Source: JBBRNH01 sp038230415
GTDB lineage: Bacteria; Bacteroidota; Bacteroidia; Cytophagales; Spirosomataceae
DNA length: 64,000 bases
NCBI GenBank assembly: GCA_038230415.1
Contig: JBBRNH010000010.1
Span: forward strand, 1 to 64,000
Direction: 5' to 3'
Shown here: piece after piece, positions 25,840-33,925 of the stretch
Position numbering within the stretch: the stretch's first letter is position 1
How the letters are laid out: each line of letters opens with the position of its first letter
Notes under the pieces: generated by a model
Databases searched by the model: none
Seen by the model: the letters and a program-made list of their open reading frames with translations, nothing else
What the model was told of the DNA's origin: nothing
Program-made: the position numbers and the translations under genes

Positions 25840-28254
25840 TTAAAACCGCCCCGTCAGCGTTACGCCCCAGGTGCGGGGTGCGCCCAGCGTTACGGCCCCA
25901 AAATTATAGCCGTAGCCAATGTAGGTGGTTTGGCCCACGTTGCGGTCCCATACCATCAGCGACCAATATCGCGCCGACACGCCCGCCCGCAGATTTACTA
26001 AGCTATACGCATCCTGGCTGTATTTATTGGGCAGGTCGAAATATTGCTTGCCAACGGCTTTCCATTCGGCCCGCAACACGGCAGACAGTTGCCGGGCCAA
26101 GGTGGTTGGTTTACCCACTGGGCGGCTGTATTGCACGGCCAGCATAGACGTATAAGCCGGGGTCTGAATCTGGCGATTCCCGGCAAAATCGCGGCTCACT
26201 TTCTGCGACTTACCATTCTCAAACACCGTCACCGGCACACTCAATGCCGAGTAGGTGGCGTTTACGATGCCGGTGTTCCAGTCAATCTGCAAGCCGCGCA
26301 CGGGCGTTGCCGAGAGTTCGAGTTCGGCCCCTTTGCTGCTGAAATTGCCCGCGTTAGTGGTGGCCGTTCGGAAACCCAGCGACGGCACCAGCGTTGGCAC
26401 CTGCGCGTCGGCAACGGTGATGTAAAACAGCGATAGATTGGCCCGGAGCCGGTTATTAAAAAACGCGGTTTTGTAGCCTGCTTCGTAGTTATTGCTGAAC
26501 TCAGGCCGAAACGCAATCAACGGCACATCCGACGGGTCGAACCCAATCTGGCTCAGTCCGCCCACCCGGTATCCCCGGCTAAAGGTAGCATAAATCAACT
26601 GACGGTCTGTGGGTTGGTAGGCCAGGGTGGCCTTCGGTTGCAGGGCCGAAAACTGCGTGGTGGCCGACGTATCTTTTCGGGTTGTCTGCACAAATGCGCC
26701 CTTCACAAACTGGCTGCCAACGGTAAGCGTCTGCCGTTCATTGTCGTAGCGCAGGCCCGCCGTAAGCGTCAGGCCGGGCGAGAGTTTATAACTCGCCTGC
26801 CCAAACAGCGCGTAGCCTAAGCCATCGGCCAGCGAGGTGGTTACAATGCTATACGGTGCGCCGGGTTGCCCAAACTTGCCCGCGTTGGCCCCGGCCAGCA
26901 GCGTTTGCGTGGTGGGGTAGTGGTTGTTGAACAGATACAGGCCCGCCGTCCAGGTCAGGGGGCTAACCGATTTTGCCACCGATGTGGCCCGGATTTCCTG
27001 CGAAAAACTCCGAAACGTATTCTGGCCGTTATCGGGCTGAATCACAATCGAGTTCACATCCTGCGATTGCAGAGCAAACGGCAACTGAACATCGGCATCA
27101 ATGGCTCCGGTATAGTAGCGGGTGGCTTGCTGATAGCCCGAAATAGCCGTTACATCAACACTGCGTCCGTAGTAATTCAGCGTGGCCGACGTAAAGAGCG
27201 TGTTGTCGGTATCGGTAGCAACGGCGTTCAGATTGACCCGGTAGCGCAGCGAGTCCACAAAAGCCGATGCGTACGGAATGAGCGGATACGACCCCCGGTT
27301 TTGCCGGTTAAAATGCTTCACGTTTACCGTTGCCGAAAACCGGGGCGAGGCCAGCCACCGGAGCGAATAATTTCCGGTCAGACTTTGGTAGCGGTCGAAA
27401 TTGCTGTTGTCGAATTTGTTGATAAAATACCCGCGTCGAACATCGGTCAGGAGCGACGCACCCAAAAAGAGTTTACCCCTGACCAACGGCGTTCTGATGC
27501 CCACCGCATAGCGTTGAATCCCGAACGACCCCGCGCTGGCTTCCACGTAGCCGGTGGTCTGGTTGGTTGGTTGCCGGGTGATAATGTTAATCACCCCGCC
27601 CATTGCGTTGCGGCCATACAGCGTTCCCTGCGGGCCGCGCAAGATTTCAATTCGCTCAATGTCAGCAAGTTGTGGTATGGCCGTGGAGAGCCGAAACTGG
27701 TTCACGCCATCGAGATACACCGCAATTGGTTGGTCGAACGAGGCCGAGGTGATGCCCCGGACAGACAGCACGTTCTTGTCGTCGCCGGGGCTGTCGCTGT
27801 AAAAATTAGGAATTAGCCCCGTCAGGTCTTTCAGGTTCCAGAGCCGGTAATCGGCCACCTGTTTGGCCGAAAACGTGGAGAGCGAAAGCGGTACACGATT
27901 AGCCCGCTGCTCCGTTTTTTCGGCAGTAACCACCACCTCGTCTAAGGCATTGGCGGCTTCGGCGAGGGTAATGGTCAGGGGTTTATCGCCGATTTCTCCC
28001 ACCGAAACGGGCAGCGTCTGACTGGCAAACCCCACCGCCGACACCGCCAGCGTGAACCGGCCAACGGGCAGGTTCGGCAGCGAAAAATTACCCGTTGGGT
28101 CAGAGGTAGTACCGAGGCCCGTGTTCAGCACCCGCACGGTTGCGCCCGGCACACCCTCGCCTTTTTGGGCAATTATACGGCCCGACATACTCTGGGCCAT
28201 TCCACTTTTCAGAACGATGAGCAGCAGGAAAATAAATAGACTGATCTTTTGCAT
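25840..28254 (-). CDS. TonB-dependent receptor between the two mutase subunit genes
   Basis: The 804-residue protein has a signal peptide (MQKISLFIFLLLIVLKSGMAQ), a carboxypeptidase-regulatory-like domain (about residues 24-100), a TonB-box-like LDEVVVTAEK, a plug domain (VLSVRGITSASFDQPIAVYLDG, GPQGTLYGRNAMGGVINIIT) and a 22-strand-type barrel ending in WGVTLTGRF. It resembles CirA/FyuA-type receptors. It lies 22 bp after mutA and 34 bp before mutB on the same strand, so it is almost certainly cotranscribed with a B12-dependent enzyme. Corrinoid import is an attractive but unproven role; iron-siderophore uptake is the alternative. Confidence 0.9.
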   Translation of the reverse strand: MQKISLFIFLLLIVLKSGMAQSMSGRIIAQKGEGVPGATVRVLNTGLGTTSDPTGNFSLPNLPVGRFTLAVSAVGFASQTLPVSVGEIGDKPLTITLAEAANALDEVVVTAEKTEQRANRVPLSLSTFSAKQVADYRLWNLKDLTGLIPNFYSDSPGDDKNVLSVRGITSASFDQPIAVYLDGVNQFRLSTAIPQLADIERIEILRGPQGTLYGRNAMGGVINIITRQPTNQTTGYVEASAGSFGIQRYAVGIRTPLVRGKLFLGASLLTDVRRGYFINKFDNSNFDRYQSLTGNYSLRWLASPRFSATVNVKHFNRQNRGSYPLIPYASAFVDSLRYRVNLNAVATDTDNTLFTSATLNYYGRSVDVTAISGYQQATRYYTGAIDADVQLPFALQSQDVNSIVIQPDNGQNTFRSFSQEIRATSVAKSVSPLTWTAGLYLFNNHYPTTQTLLAGANAGKFGQPGAPYSIVTTSLADGLGYALFGQASYKLSPGLTLTAGLRYDNERQTLTVGSQFVKGAFVQTTRKDTSATTQFSALQPKATLAYQPTDRQLIYATFSRGYRVGGLSQIGFDPSDVPLIAFRPEFSNNYEAGYKTAFFNNRLRANLSLFYITVADAQVPTLVPSLGFRTATTNAGNFSSKGAELELSATPVRGLQIDWNTGIVNATYSALSVPVTVFENGKSQKVSRDFAGNRQIQTPAYTSMLAVQYSRPVGKPTTLARQLSAVLRAEWKAVGKQYFDLPNKYSQDAYSLVNLRAGVSARYWSLMVWDRNVGQTTYIGYGYNFGAVTLGAPRTWGVTLTGRF

Positions 28255-28276
28255 GATTCTTAATTAGAAACGGTAC

Positions 28277-29563
28277 TCACTCCCGAAAGCTGGTTACGCC
28301 CACCACAACCCGTTTGCCGGAGTCAATGGCTGCTTGTTTAGCCCGAAACGAGCAGTCGAGTTCTGCCGCCACAAATCCTGATTCGGTTGCCTGAGCCAGG
28401 CCACCCTGATGTTCTACCTCCAGAAACAACGCCCAGGCCGATTCGGTTAGTTGCTGCGTCAGATTCTCCACGTAATAGCTCCCGGCAGCGGGGTCGGCAA
28501 CGGCCCCGAAATAGGCTTCGTGGCTCAGTAAACTTGATACATTCCGGGCAATGCGGGCCGAAAAATCAGCCGCCTGCGCCGAAACGTTTCCGGTTTTGGC
28601 ATCGTAGGGCCGTACCGTGAGTGCGTTGCAACCGCCAATCACCGCCGACATAGCCTCCGTTGTGGCCCGCAACAGGTTGGTATAAGGCGAGGCCGTTTCT
28701 TCATAAAATGCCGAGGTTTGGCAGTGAATGAAAGGAGAAAGGACGACCGAGGATGGGGACGAAGGATAAGCCGACAGGAACCGATTGAGCAACACCCGCA
28801 ACGCACGGAGTTTGGCGATTTCCAGAAAATAACTCGTCCCGACTGAGATCGAGACAATCGTTTTAGGCACGAGCTGGCTGATCGTCAGTCCGTTGTCGGT
28901 CAGCGCGTCGTATTGGTCGGCCAATGAACCGAGCGCGAAAGCCAGTTCCTGAGTGGCGGTGGCACCGGCGTTATGAAACACGCTGCCATCGGCGCAGACG
29001 GTGCCAAACCGGGGCGAATCGAGCGTTTGGCGGGTGCGCCCGGCAACGTCGGCCCGTGCTGTATCGGTCAAAAAATCGCCCGACGCTACCGGGTCAATCA
29101 GCAAACCGCCTTTGAGTTGGTAGGGCGCAATTTGTTTAAGATTGGTAATCAGTTCAATAGCCGACAAACCGCCCCGAACGCGAAAATAAACGGGTGACGT
29201 ACTCAACTTGATTCCGTCGAGCAGGCGCGTGAGGTCGGTGGTTTCGGTAATGGTCAACACCAGCGCGTCGGCCCCGTTTGCCAGGGCGTTTCGAAGCGTG
29301 GCATTGTCGGTTTTAAGGGTATCGGTCAGCGCGGGTTCGGGCGCGTTGAGCCATCCGGGGGCTTGTTTTTGGGCGGTCTGTATTTCGGCAAGGGGCAACG
29401 TAGCTACATCTTCGGCGGTGTAGTAGGGTTCGGCCACAACGCCATCGGGTGTTTGCCAGCGCAGGCGTTCCGGGGCCGAATCGTCTTTGAGGTCGCGTTG
29501 CACCTGCCGGTACCAATCGGCTTTTGTAGCGGATAAAAACGGGGGAGCGTTGCGGATTGGCAT
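28277..29563 (-). CDS. mutA: Methylmalonyl-CoA mutase small subunit, barrel domain only
   Basis: The 428-residue protein matches the TIM-barrel part of the small mutase subunit: RNAPPFLSATKADWYRQVQ, YYTAEDVATL, GTSYFLEIAKLRALRVL, IHCQTSAFYEE and ADFSARIARNVSSLLSHEAYFG. The C-terminal degenerate B12 domain of longer small subunits is absent. An odd low-complexity stretch, SAYPSSPSSVVLSP (about 28730-28770), lies just before the IHCQTS block. It is encoded by a purine-rich run and looks like repeat-derived sequence. The gene is first of the operon and diverges from dnaA. Confidence 0.88.
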   Translation of the reverse strand: MPIRNAPPFLSATKADWYRQVQRDLKDDSAPERLRWQTPDGVVAEPYYTAEDVATLPLAEIQTAQKQAPGWLNAPEPALTDTLKTDNATLRNALANGADALVLTITETTDLTRLLDGIKLSTSPVYFRVRGGLSAIELITNLKQIAPYQLKGGLLIDPVASGDFLTDTARADVAGRTRQTLDSPRFGTVCADGSVFHNAGATATQELAFALGSLADQYDALTDNGLTISQLVPKTIVSISVGTSYFLEIAKLRALRVLLNRFLSAYPSSPSSVVLSPFIHCQTSAFYEETASPYTNLLRATTEAMSAVIGGCNALTVRPYDAKTGNVSAQAADFSARIARNVSSLLSHEAYFGAVADPAAGSYYVENLTQQLTESAWALFLEVEHQGGLAQATESGFVAAELDCSFRAKQAAIDSGKRVVVGVTSFRE

Positions 29564-29765
29564 AGCGGATTGAGTCGGTTGCGGTAAAATTAATCACTCT
29601 CCGCAAATTGTACTCCGTTTGTTGGTTTCGGGCTTTCGGCGAAGTAAGGGGCAATGCCGATTGTATTTTTCCGGGGAAATCAGGGCAGACATTGACAACC
29701 GTATTTTTTCGGAGTACTTTTAAAAACGGAATCCTGATGGCAACGGCGGCACCGTTGCTTTTGCC

Positions 29766-29773
29766 TACATTTG
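29766..29773 (+). promoter_or_regulatory. Bacteroidota -7 element upstream of dnaA
   Basis: TACATTTG fits the TAnnTTTG consensus and lies 71 bp before the preferred dnaA ATG (44 bp before an in-frame GTG). A -33 TTTG at good spacing is not seen. The rest of 29564-29817 holds no gene. Confidence 0.4.
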
Positions 29774-29844
29774 CATCCCTTTTTCAGTACCACTCCCAAC
29801 CGTAACCGTTCAGGCTTGTGAACTCAGCACTTATTTCCAACACG

Positions 29845-31254
29845 ATGCAACGAGAGGTAACAACCGTTTGGGAGCAGTGCCTTGACATTATTCGGAAAGA
29901 CGTGCCTGCCGGGCCGTTTGCCATTTGGTTCGAGCCGATTATCCCCCTTAAACTCACCGACAAAACCCTGACGCTCCAGATTCCCAGTTCGTTTTTCTAC
30001 GATTTTCTGGAAGATAATTTTATTCACGTCTTGCGAAAAGCCCTCGATTATTCGATTGGCCGCGACGGAAAGTTAGAATACTCGATTGTGGTTGACCAGG
30101 GCAATGAGCGCAACAAACCCCTCACGGTAAAAGTCCCGACCACCAAGTCAACCCAAACGGCGAAGCCCGACAACGTGAACCCGGATATTCTGCGGAGCCC
30201 GTTCAAACTCAAAAACTTAGACTCGTTAGAATTGGATTCGTACCTGAATCCGAACTACACCTTTGATAACTACATCGAGGGCGATTGCAACCGATTGGCC
30301 CGCAATGCCGGTCATGCCGTTGCCACCCGCCCCGGTTCCACGGCGTTTAATCCGCTGATGGTGTATGGTGGCGTGGGGTTGGGTAAAACGCACCTCGTGC
30401 AGGCCATTGGTAACTTTATCAAGAATAATAACGAAAGTAAATTTGTCTTGTACGTCACCTCCGAGAAATTCACGAATCAGTTTGTGAACGCTATCAAAAC
30501 CGATGCCCTCCGCGATTTCTCGCAGTTTTATATGCAGGTTGATGTATTGGTGATTGACGACGTGCAGTTTTTGCAGCGCAAAGAAAAAACGCAGGAGATT
30601 TTCTTTCACATCTTCAACCACCTCCATCAGTCGGGCAAACAGATTATCATGACCTCCGACCGCGCCCCCAAAGACCTCGCCGGGCTGGAAGATCGCCTGC
30701 TGTCTCGGTTTAAATGGGGCCTCACGGCTGACCTGCAATCGCCTGATTTAGAGACCCGGATGGCAATTATCCAGAAGAAGCTTCAGGCCGAGGGCGTGTA
30801 TATCGAACCGGCGGTGATTGAATACATTGCCCAGAATGTCAGCACCAACGTCCGCGAGTTAGAGGGCGTAATTATCTCGCTCATGGCGCAGGCATCGCTT
30901 AATCGGCGCGAAATTGACCTCGATCTCACCAAACACACCCTGCGAAACATTGTGATGGACACCCACCGCGAGGTGTCGGTTGATGTAATTCAGGAACTCG
31001 TGGCCGAGTATTTCGGCGTTACCGTTGCCGACCTGAAATCGAAAAGCCGCAAGCGCGAGGTGGTGCTGCCGCGTCAGATTGCGATGTTTATCGCCAAGGA
31101 AAAAACCAATATGCCGCTCAAATCAATCGGATTTCACTTCGGTGGCCGCGACCACAGCACCGTTATTCACTCCGTTGAAGCCGTTACGGAGATGCTGAAA
31201 GATAACGCCGAAACCCGCGACATCGTGGCGAAACTCATTGCTTACTTTAAGTAA
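29845..31254 (+). CDS. dnaA: Chromosomal replication initiator DnaA
   Basis: The 469-residue protein (478 if the GTG at 29818 is used) has all four DnaA domains: an N-terminal oligomerisation domain (VTTVWEQCLDIIRKDV), a linker with KVPTTKSTQTAK, the AAA+ core with Walker A GGVGLGKTHL and Walker B VLVIDDVQF, and the C-terminal DNA-binding domain with VVLPRQIAMFIAKE and GGRDHSTVIHS. It melts the origin. It stands alone, without dnaN, recF or gyrB. No DnaA boxes (TTATNCACA) were noticed on either side, so an origin is not called here. Confidence 0.97.
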   Translation: MQREVTTVWEQCLDIIRKDVPAGPFAIWFEPIIPLKLTDKTLTLQIPSSFFYDFLEDNFIHVLRKALDYSIGRDGKLEYSIVVDQGNERNKPLTVKVPTTKSTQTAKPDNVNPDILRSPFKLKNLDSLELDSYLNPNYTFDNYIEGDCNRLARNAGHAVATRPGSTAFNPLMVYGGVGLGKTHLVQAIGNFIKNNNESKFVLYVTSEKFTNQFVNAIKTDALRDFSQFYMQVDVLVIDDVQFLQRKEKTQEIFFHIFNHLHQSGKQIIMTSDRAPKDLAGLEDRLLSRFKWGLTADLQSPDLETRMAIIQKKLQAEGVYIEPAVIEYIAQNVSTNVRELEGVIISLMAQASLNRREIDLDLTKHTLRNIVMDTHREVSVDVIQELVAEYFGVTVADLKSKSRKREVVLPRQIAMFIAKEKTNMPLKSIGFHFGGRDHSTVIHSVEAVTEMLKDNAETRDIVAKLIAYFK

Positions 31255-31265
31255 AAATTTGTTTG

Positions 31266-31658
31266 TCAGGCTGTTATCTCTATCCGATTTTGTTCCGGGT
31301 CAAGCACCACGCTTTCGTAGTAGCCATCGCCTGTTCGGCGGGGTTCGCCCACAATTGGGTAGCCATCGGCCCGAAGCCGTTCAGTAAAGGCATTAACGGC
31401 GGCATTGCTGCCAACCGAGATGGCAAAATGAATCAGCCCCGAAAACTGCATCAGCACATCGTTTTTTGAGTCGGGAATCCCTGGCATCTGCATCAGATCA
31501 AGGCGCGGGCCACCGTCGGGAAACGTCAGAAAATACGACGAGAGGCCTTTCGTCGGGTTCACGTATTTGGTGTTGGCTGTTGCACCAAAATAGGTTTCAT
31601 AAAAGGCCCGCATCCGTTCTAAATCACGAACCCACAAGGCAAGGTGGTCAATAGTCAT
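31266..31658 (-). CDS. VOC-family protein (glyoxalase/bleomycin-resistance type)
   Basis: The 130-residue protein has the paired beta-alpha-beta-beta-beta folds of the VOC superfamily: MTIDHLALWVRDLERMRAFYE at the start, with the metal-ligand-like His5, then GLIHFAISVGSNAAVNAF in the second half, and the C-terminal ESVVLDPEQNRIEI with a terminal glutamate ligand. The reaction is not predictable; members include lyases, dioxygenases and antibiotic-binding proteins. It lies 10 bp downstream of the nudix gene and is likely cotranscribed. Confidence 0.85.
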   Translation of the reverse strand: MTIDHLALWVRDLERMRAFYETYFGATANTKYVNPTKGLSSYFLTFPDGGPRLDLMQMPGIPDSKNDVLMQFSGLIHFAISVGSNAAVNAFTERLRADGYPIVGEPRRTGDGYYESVVLDPEQNRIEITA

Positions 31659-31667
31659 GGCCGCAAG

Positions 31668-32234
31668 CTACGCATGAAGTTTCAGATAGTACAGGAGCAT
31701 AATGGTTTTTCCGTCCATGATCTCGCCCGTTTCAATCATGCCAAGTGCCTGATTCAGTGGAAGTTCCAGCACTTCTATATCTTCTTCGTCAACGCCCCCG
31801 CCGGTGGTTCGTTCGGTGTGTTGACTGTATTCGGCGAGGTAAAAAAACAGCCGTTCCGTCACCGAACCGGGACTCATGTAGGCTTCCATCACCTTGCGGA
31901 CAGCGGTAAGTTTAAACCCCGTTTCCTCTTCGGTTTCGCGGATGATTGCCGTTTGCGGATCGTCGTTATCGAGCAAACCGGCGCAGGTTTCGATGAGCAT
32001 CCCGGTTGGGTTTCCGTTGATGAACGTGGGCAACCGAAACTGCCGGGTCAGAATCACGGTGTCGGTTTCGGGGTTGTGGAGCAGGATAGTAGCTCCGTTG
32101 CCCCGGTCGTATGCTTCGCGGTGCTGGGTCGAAACGGTGCCGGTTGCGTGCCGGTACTGAAACGTAAATTTCTTGAGGACATACCAGTTGTCTGATAGCA
32201 GTGTTTCACTGAGCAGTTGAACACGGTCATTCAT
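31668..32234 (-). CDS. nudK: NUDIX hydrolase, NudK-like
   Basis: The 188-residue protein follows the NudK/GDP-mannose pyrophosphatase pattern: FTFQYRHATGTVSTQHREAYDRGNGATILL near the N-terminus and TVILTRQFRLPTF. The nudix box is GLLDNDDPQTAIIRETEEET with a following GF, with the glutamates that bind Mg2+. SPGSVTERLFFYLAEY is a further family segment. It hydrolyses nucleotide sugars such as GDP-mannose. ATG 32234 is preferred; starting at 32273 would translate the AT-rich 10-bp repeat. Confidence 0.85.
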   Translation of the reverse strand: MNDRVQLLSETLLSDNWYVLKKFTFQYRHATGTVSTQHREAYDRGNGATILLHNPETDTVILTRQFRLPTFINGNPTGMLIETCAGLLDNDDPQTAIIRETEEETGFKLTAVRKVMEAYMSPGSVTERLFFYLAEYSQHTERTTGGGVDEEDIEVLELPLNQALGMIETGEIMDGKTIMLLYYLKLHA

Positions 32235-32269
32235 TTTGATTGAATTTGATTGAATTTGATTAATTTTGA
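32235..32269. repeat. 10-bp tandem repeat between divergent genes
   Basis: TTTGATTGAA recurs with 10-bp period about three times (last unit degenerate) in the 39-bp gap between the divergent nudK and methylase starts. One-helical-turn spacing would put all units on one DNA face, as in a regulatory site. The function is not known. Confidence 0.8.
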
Positions 32270-32273
32270 GCAA

Positions 32274-33131
32274 ATGTACAGTTTCTGTTTAAGAAAGGCC
32301 GGTTCAACGGTTATTAATGTAGCTACGGTTCCGCAGCGAAGCCCGTTCCGATATGCGGGCGGAAAAACGTGGGCTATTCCGGTTGTCAGAAAGTGGCTTC
32401 AGCAAGACGGTAATCCGGTATCGTTGCTTGTTGAGCCGTTTGCCGGTGGTGGCATTGTGAGCATAACGGCGGCTGCTGAAAATTTAGCCAATCAGATAAA
32501 CATGGTGGAGTTGGATAGTGAAGTGGCAGCTGTCTGGAAAACGATACTTGGGTCAGACAATGCCTGGCTAATTGACCGCATTCTATTGTTTGATTTGTCG
32601 CTCGAAAACGTCAGGCAGGAACTCGCCAAACCAGAAAAAACAACTAAAGACATTGCCTTTTGCACCATCCTGAAAAACCGGGTTAATCATGGCGGCATAT
32701 TGGCTCCGGGAGTCGGGATGTTGAAAGTGGGCGAGAAAGGAAAAGGAATTGCATCGCGCTGGTATCCAGAGACGTTAGCCAGACGAATCGCTGAAATTGG
32801 GTTGATAAAACATAAGATTACTCCCTGCGAAGGCGACGGTTTTGCTGCCATTGCCACGCACATTGATAACCCGTTGTGTTATTTTTTTATTGACCCGCCC
32901 TACGTTGTGGCTGGCAAACGGCTATACACCCACTTCGAGATAAATCACGCCCATTTGTTTGAGTTAACAGCAGCACTTACCGGACGGTTTTTGTTGACCT
33001 ACGACGATACGCCCGAAATCAGAAACTTAGCCGAAAAATACGGCCTCTTGCACACAACTGTACCGATGAAAACAACCCATCATGTAGAGAAACGGGAACT
33101 GCTGATTTCTGATAATTTCGACTGGTTGTAA
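32274..33131 (+). CDS. Orphan DNA adenine methyltransferase (Dam type)
   Basis: The 285-residue protein has the order of motifs of D12-class (alpha) N6-adenine methylases: SPFRYAGGKTWAIP at the N-terminus, SAM-binding LVEPFAGGGIVSI, and the catalytic DPPY in CYFFIDPPYVVAG. Conserved TILKNRVNHGG and YDDTPEIRNLA are typical of the D12 class. Its target site is not known. No restriction gene is adjacent, so it is an orphan methylase. ATG 32274 is preferred over a TTG at 32250 inside the tandem repeat. It lies 1 kb from dnaA. Confidence 0.88.
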   Translation: MYSFCLRKAGSTVINVATVPQRSPFRYAGGKTWAIPVVRKWLQQDGNPVSLLVEPFAGGGIVSITAAAENLANQINMVELDSEVAAVWKTILGSDNAWLIDRILLFDLSLENVRQELAKPEKTTKDIAFCTILKNRVNHGGILAPGVGMLKVGEKGKGIASRWYPETLARRIAEIGLIKHKITPCEGDGFAAIATHIDNPLCYFFIDPPYVVAGKRLYTHFEINHAHLFELTAALTGRFLLTYDDTPEIRNLAEKYGLLHTTVPMKTTHHVEKRELLISDNFDWL

Positions 33132-33152
33132 TGCACTCCGCCAGAAATACCC

Positions 33153-33905
33153 ATGAACTTCCAAACCCGCAAAACTCAGATTCTCCGCGCCTTAGACGAA
33201 CGTAACTCGCTTGATGTGAAAGACCTGGTTAATTTGCTCAATGCGTCGGAGATGACCGTCCGGCGCGATTTGGTGCAGATGGCCGCGTTGGGGTTGCTCG
33301 TCAGAACGCGGGGCGGGGCCATGCGGGCCGGGGCCGATGTACGCCCGTTTCAGTTTGCCAACAAAACCGCCCTCAACGCCGAACGCAAAGACTACATTGC
33401 CCAGGTAGCAGCCACTGAAATTCAGGACGGCGACGTGATTTTTATGGACTGCGGCAGTACTGTTTTCCGGCTCTGTGAGTTTGTCAGAAGTAAACGTATC
33501 ACGGTCATTACCAACTCGTTGCCGGTTGTGGGCGCGTTGCTTGGCAGCGACGTAAGAATCAACTTGGTCGGGGGTGAGATTGACCACCACCGGCAGGCCG
33601 CGCATGGCCTTGTGGCCGAACAACACATTGCCCGGTATCGGGCCAATCGGGCCTTTATTGGGGTAGATGGCATCTCATTGGTAACCGGCCTGACCGCCAA
33701 TTCAGAGGCCGAAGCCCGTGCCGCCACCGCTATGGCAACCCACGCCGACCGGGTGTATCTCCTGGCTGATTCGTCGAAATTGGAGCGTGACAGCTACCTG
33801 CAATTTGCGCCGTTGACGCTGTTTGATGTCCTGATTACCGATAATCAGGCCGATGCGGAGGTGCTGGAACGCTACCGGCAGGCGGGGTTGGCGGTGTTGA
33901 ACTAA
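33153..33905 (+). CDS. DeoR/GlpR-family transcriptional regulator
   Basis: The 250-residue protein has a DeoR helix-turn-helix (ILRALDERNSLDVKDLVNLL, SEMTVRRDLVQMA, LVRTRGGA, residues 10-60). A DeoR C-terminal sugar-phosphate-sensing domain follows, with FMDCGSTVFRLCEFV, VITNSLPVV and FIGVDGIS. Such proteins usually repress sugar or polyol operons and respond to phosphorylated sugars. The fused 5-oxoprolinase gene begins 20 bp downstream, so the regulator probably controls its own unit, though an oxoproline response would be atypical. Confidence 0.88.
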   Translation: MNFQTRKTQILRALDERNSLDVKDLVNLLNASEMTVRRDLVQMAALGLLVRTRGGAMRAGADVRPFQFANKTALNAERKDYIAQVAATEIQDGDVIFMDCGSTVFRLCEFVRSKRITVITNSLPVVGALLGSDVRINLVGGEIDHHRQAAHGLVAEQHIARYRANRAFIGVDGISLVTGLTANSEAEARAATAMATHADRVYLLADSSKLERDSYLQFAPLTLFDVLITDNQADAEVLERYRQAGLAVLN

Positions 33906-33925
33906 GTGAACCGTATTTTTGCCGA

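Noticed and set aside
26866..27816. 316-codon open frame on the plus strand
   Set aside because: It is antisense to the TonB receptor, whose plug and barrel motifs are clear; the frame has no protein-family features.
29564..29817. Possible cobalamin riboswitch for the mutase operon
   Set aside because: No B12-box-like conserved core was found on the minus strand in the available 250 bp.
29564..29844. Possible replication origin upstream of dnaA
   Set aside because: No DnaA boxes (TTATNCACA) or AT-rich unwinding repeats were found by reading; being next to dnaA is not enough in Bacteroidota.
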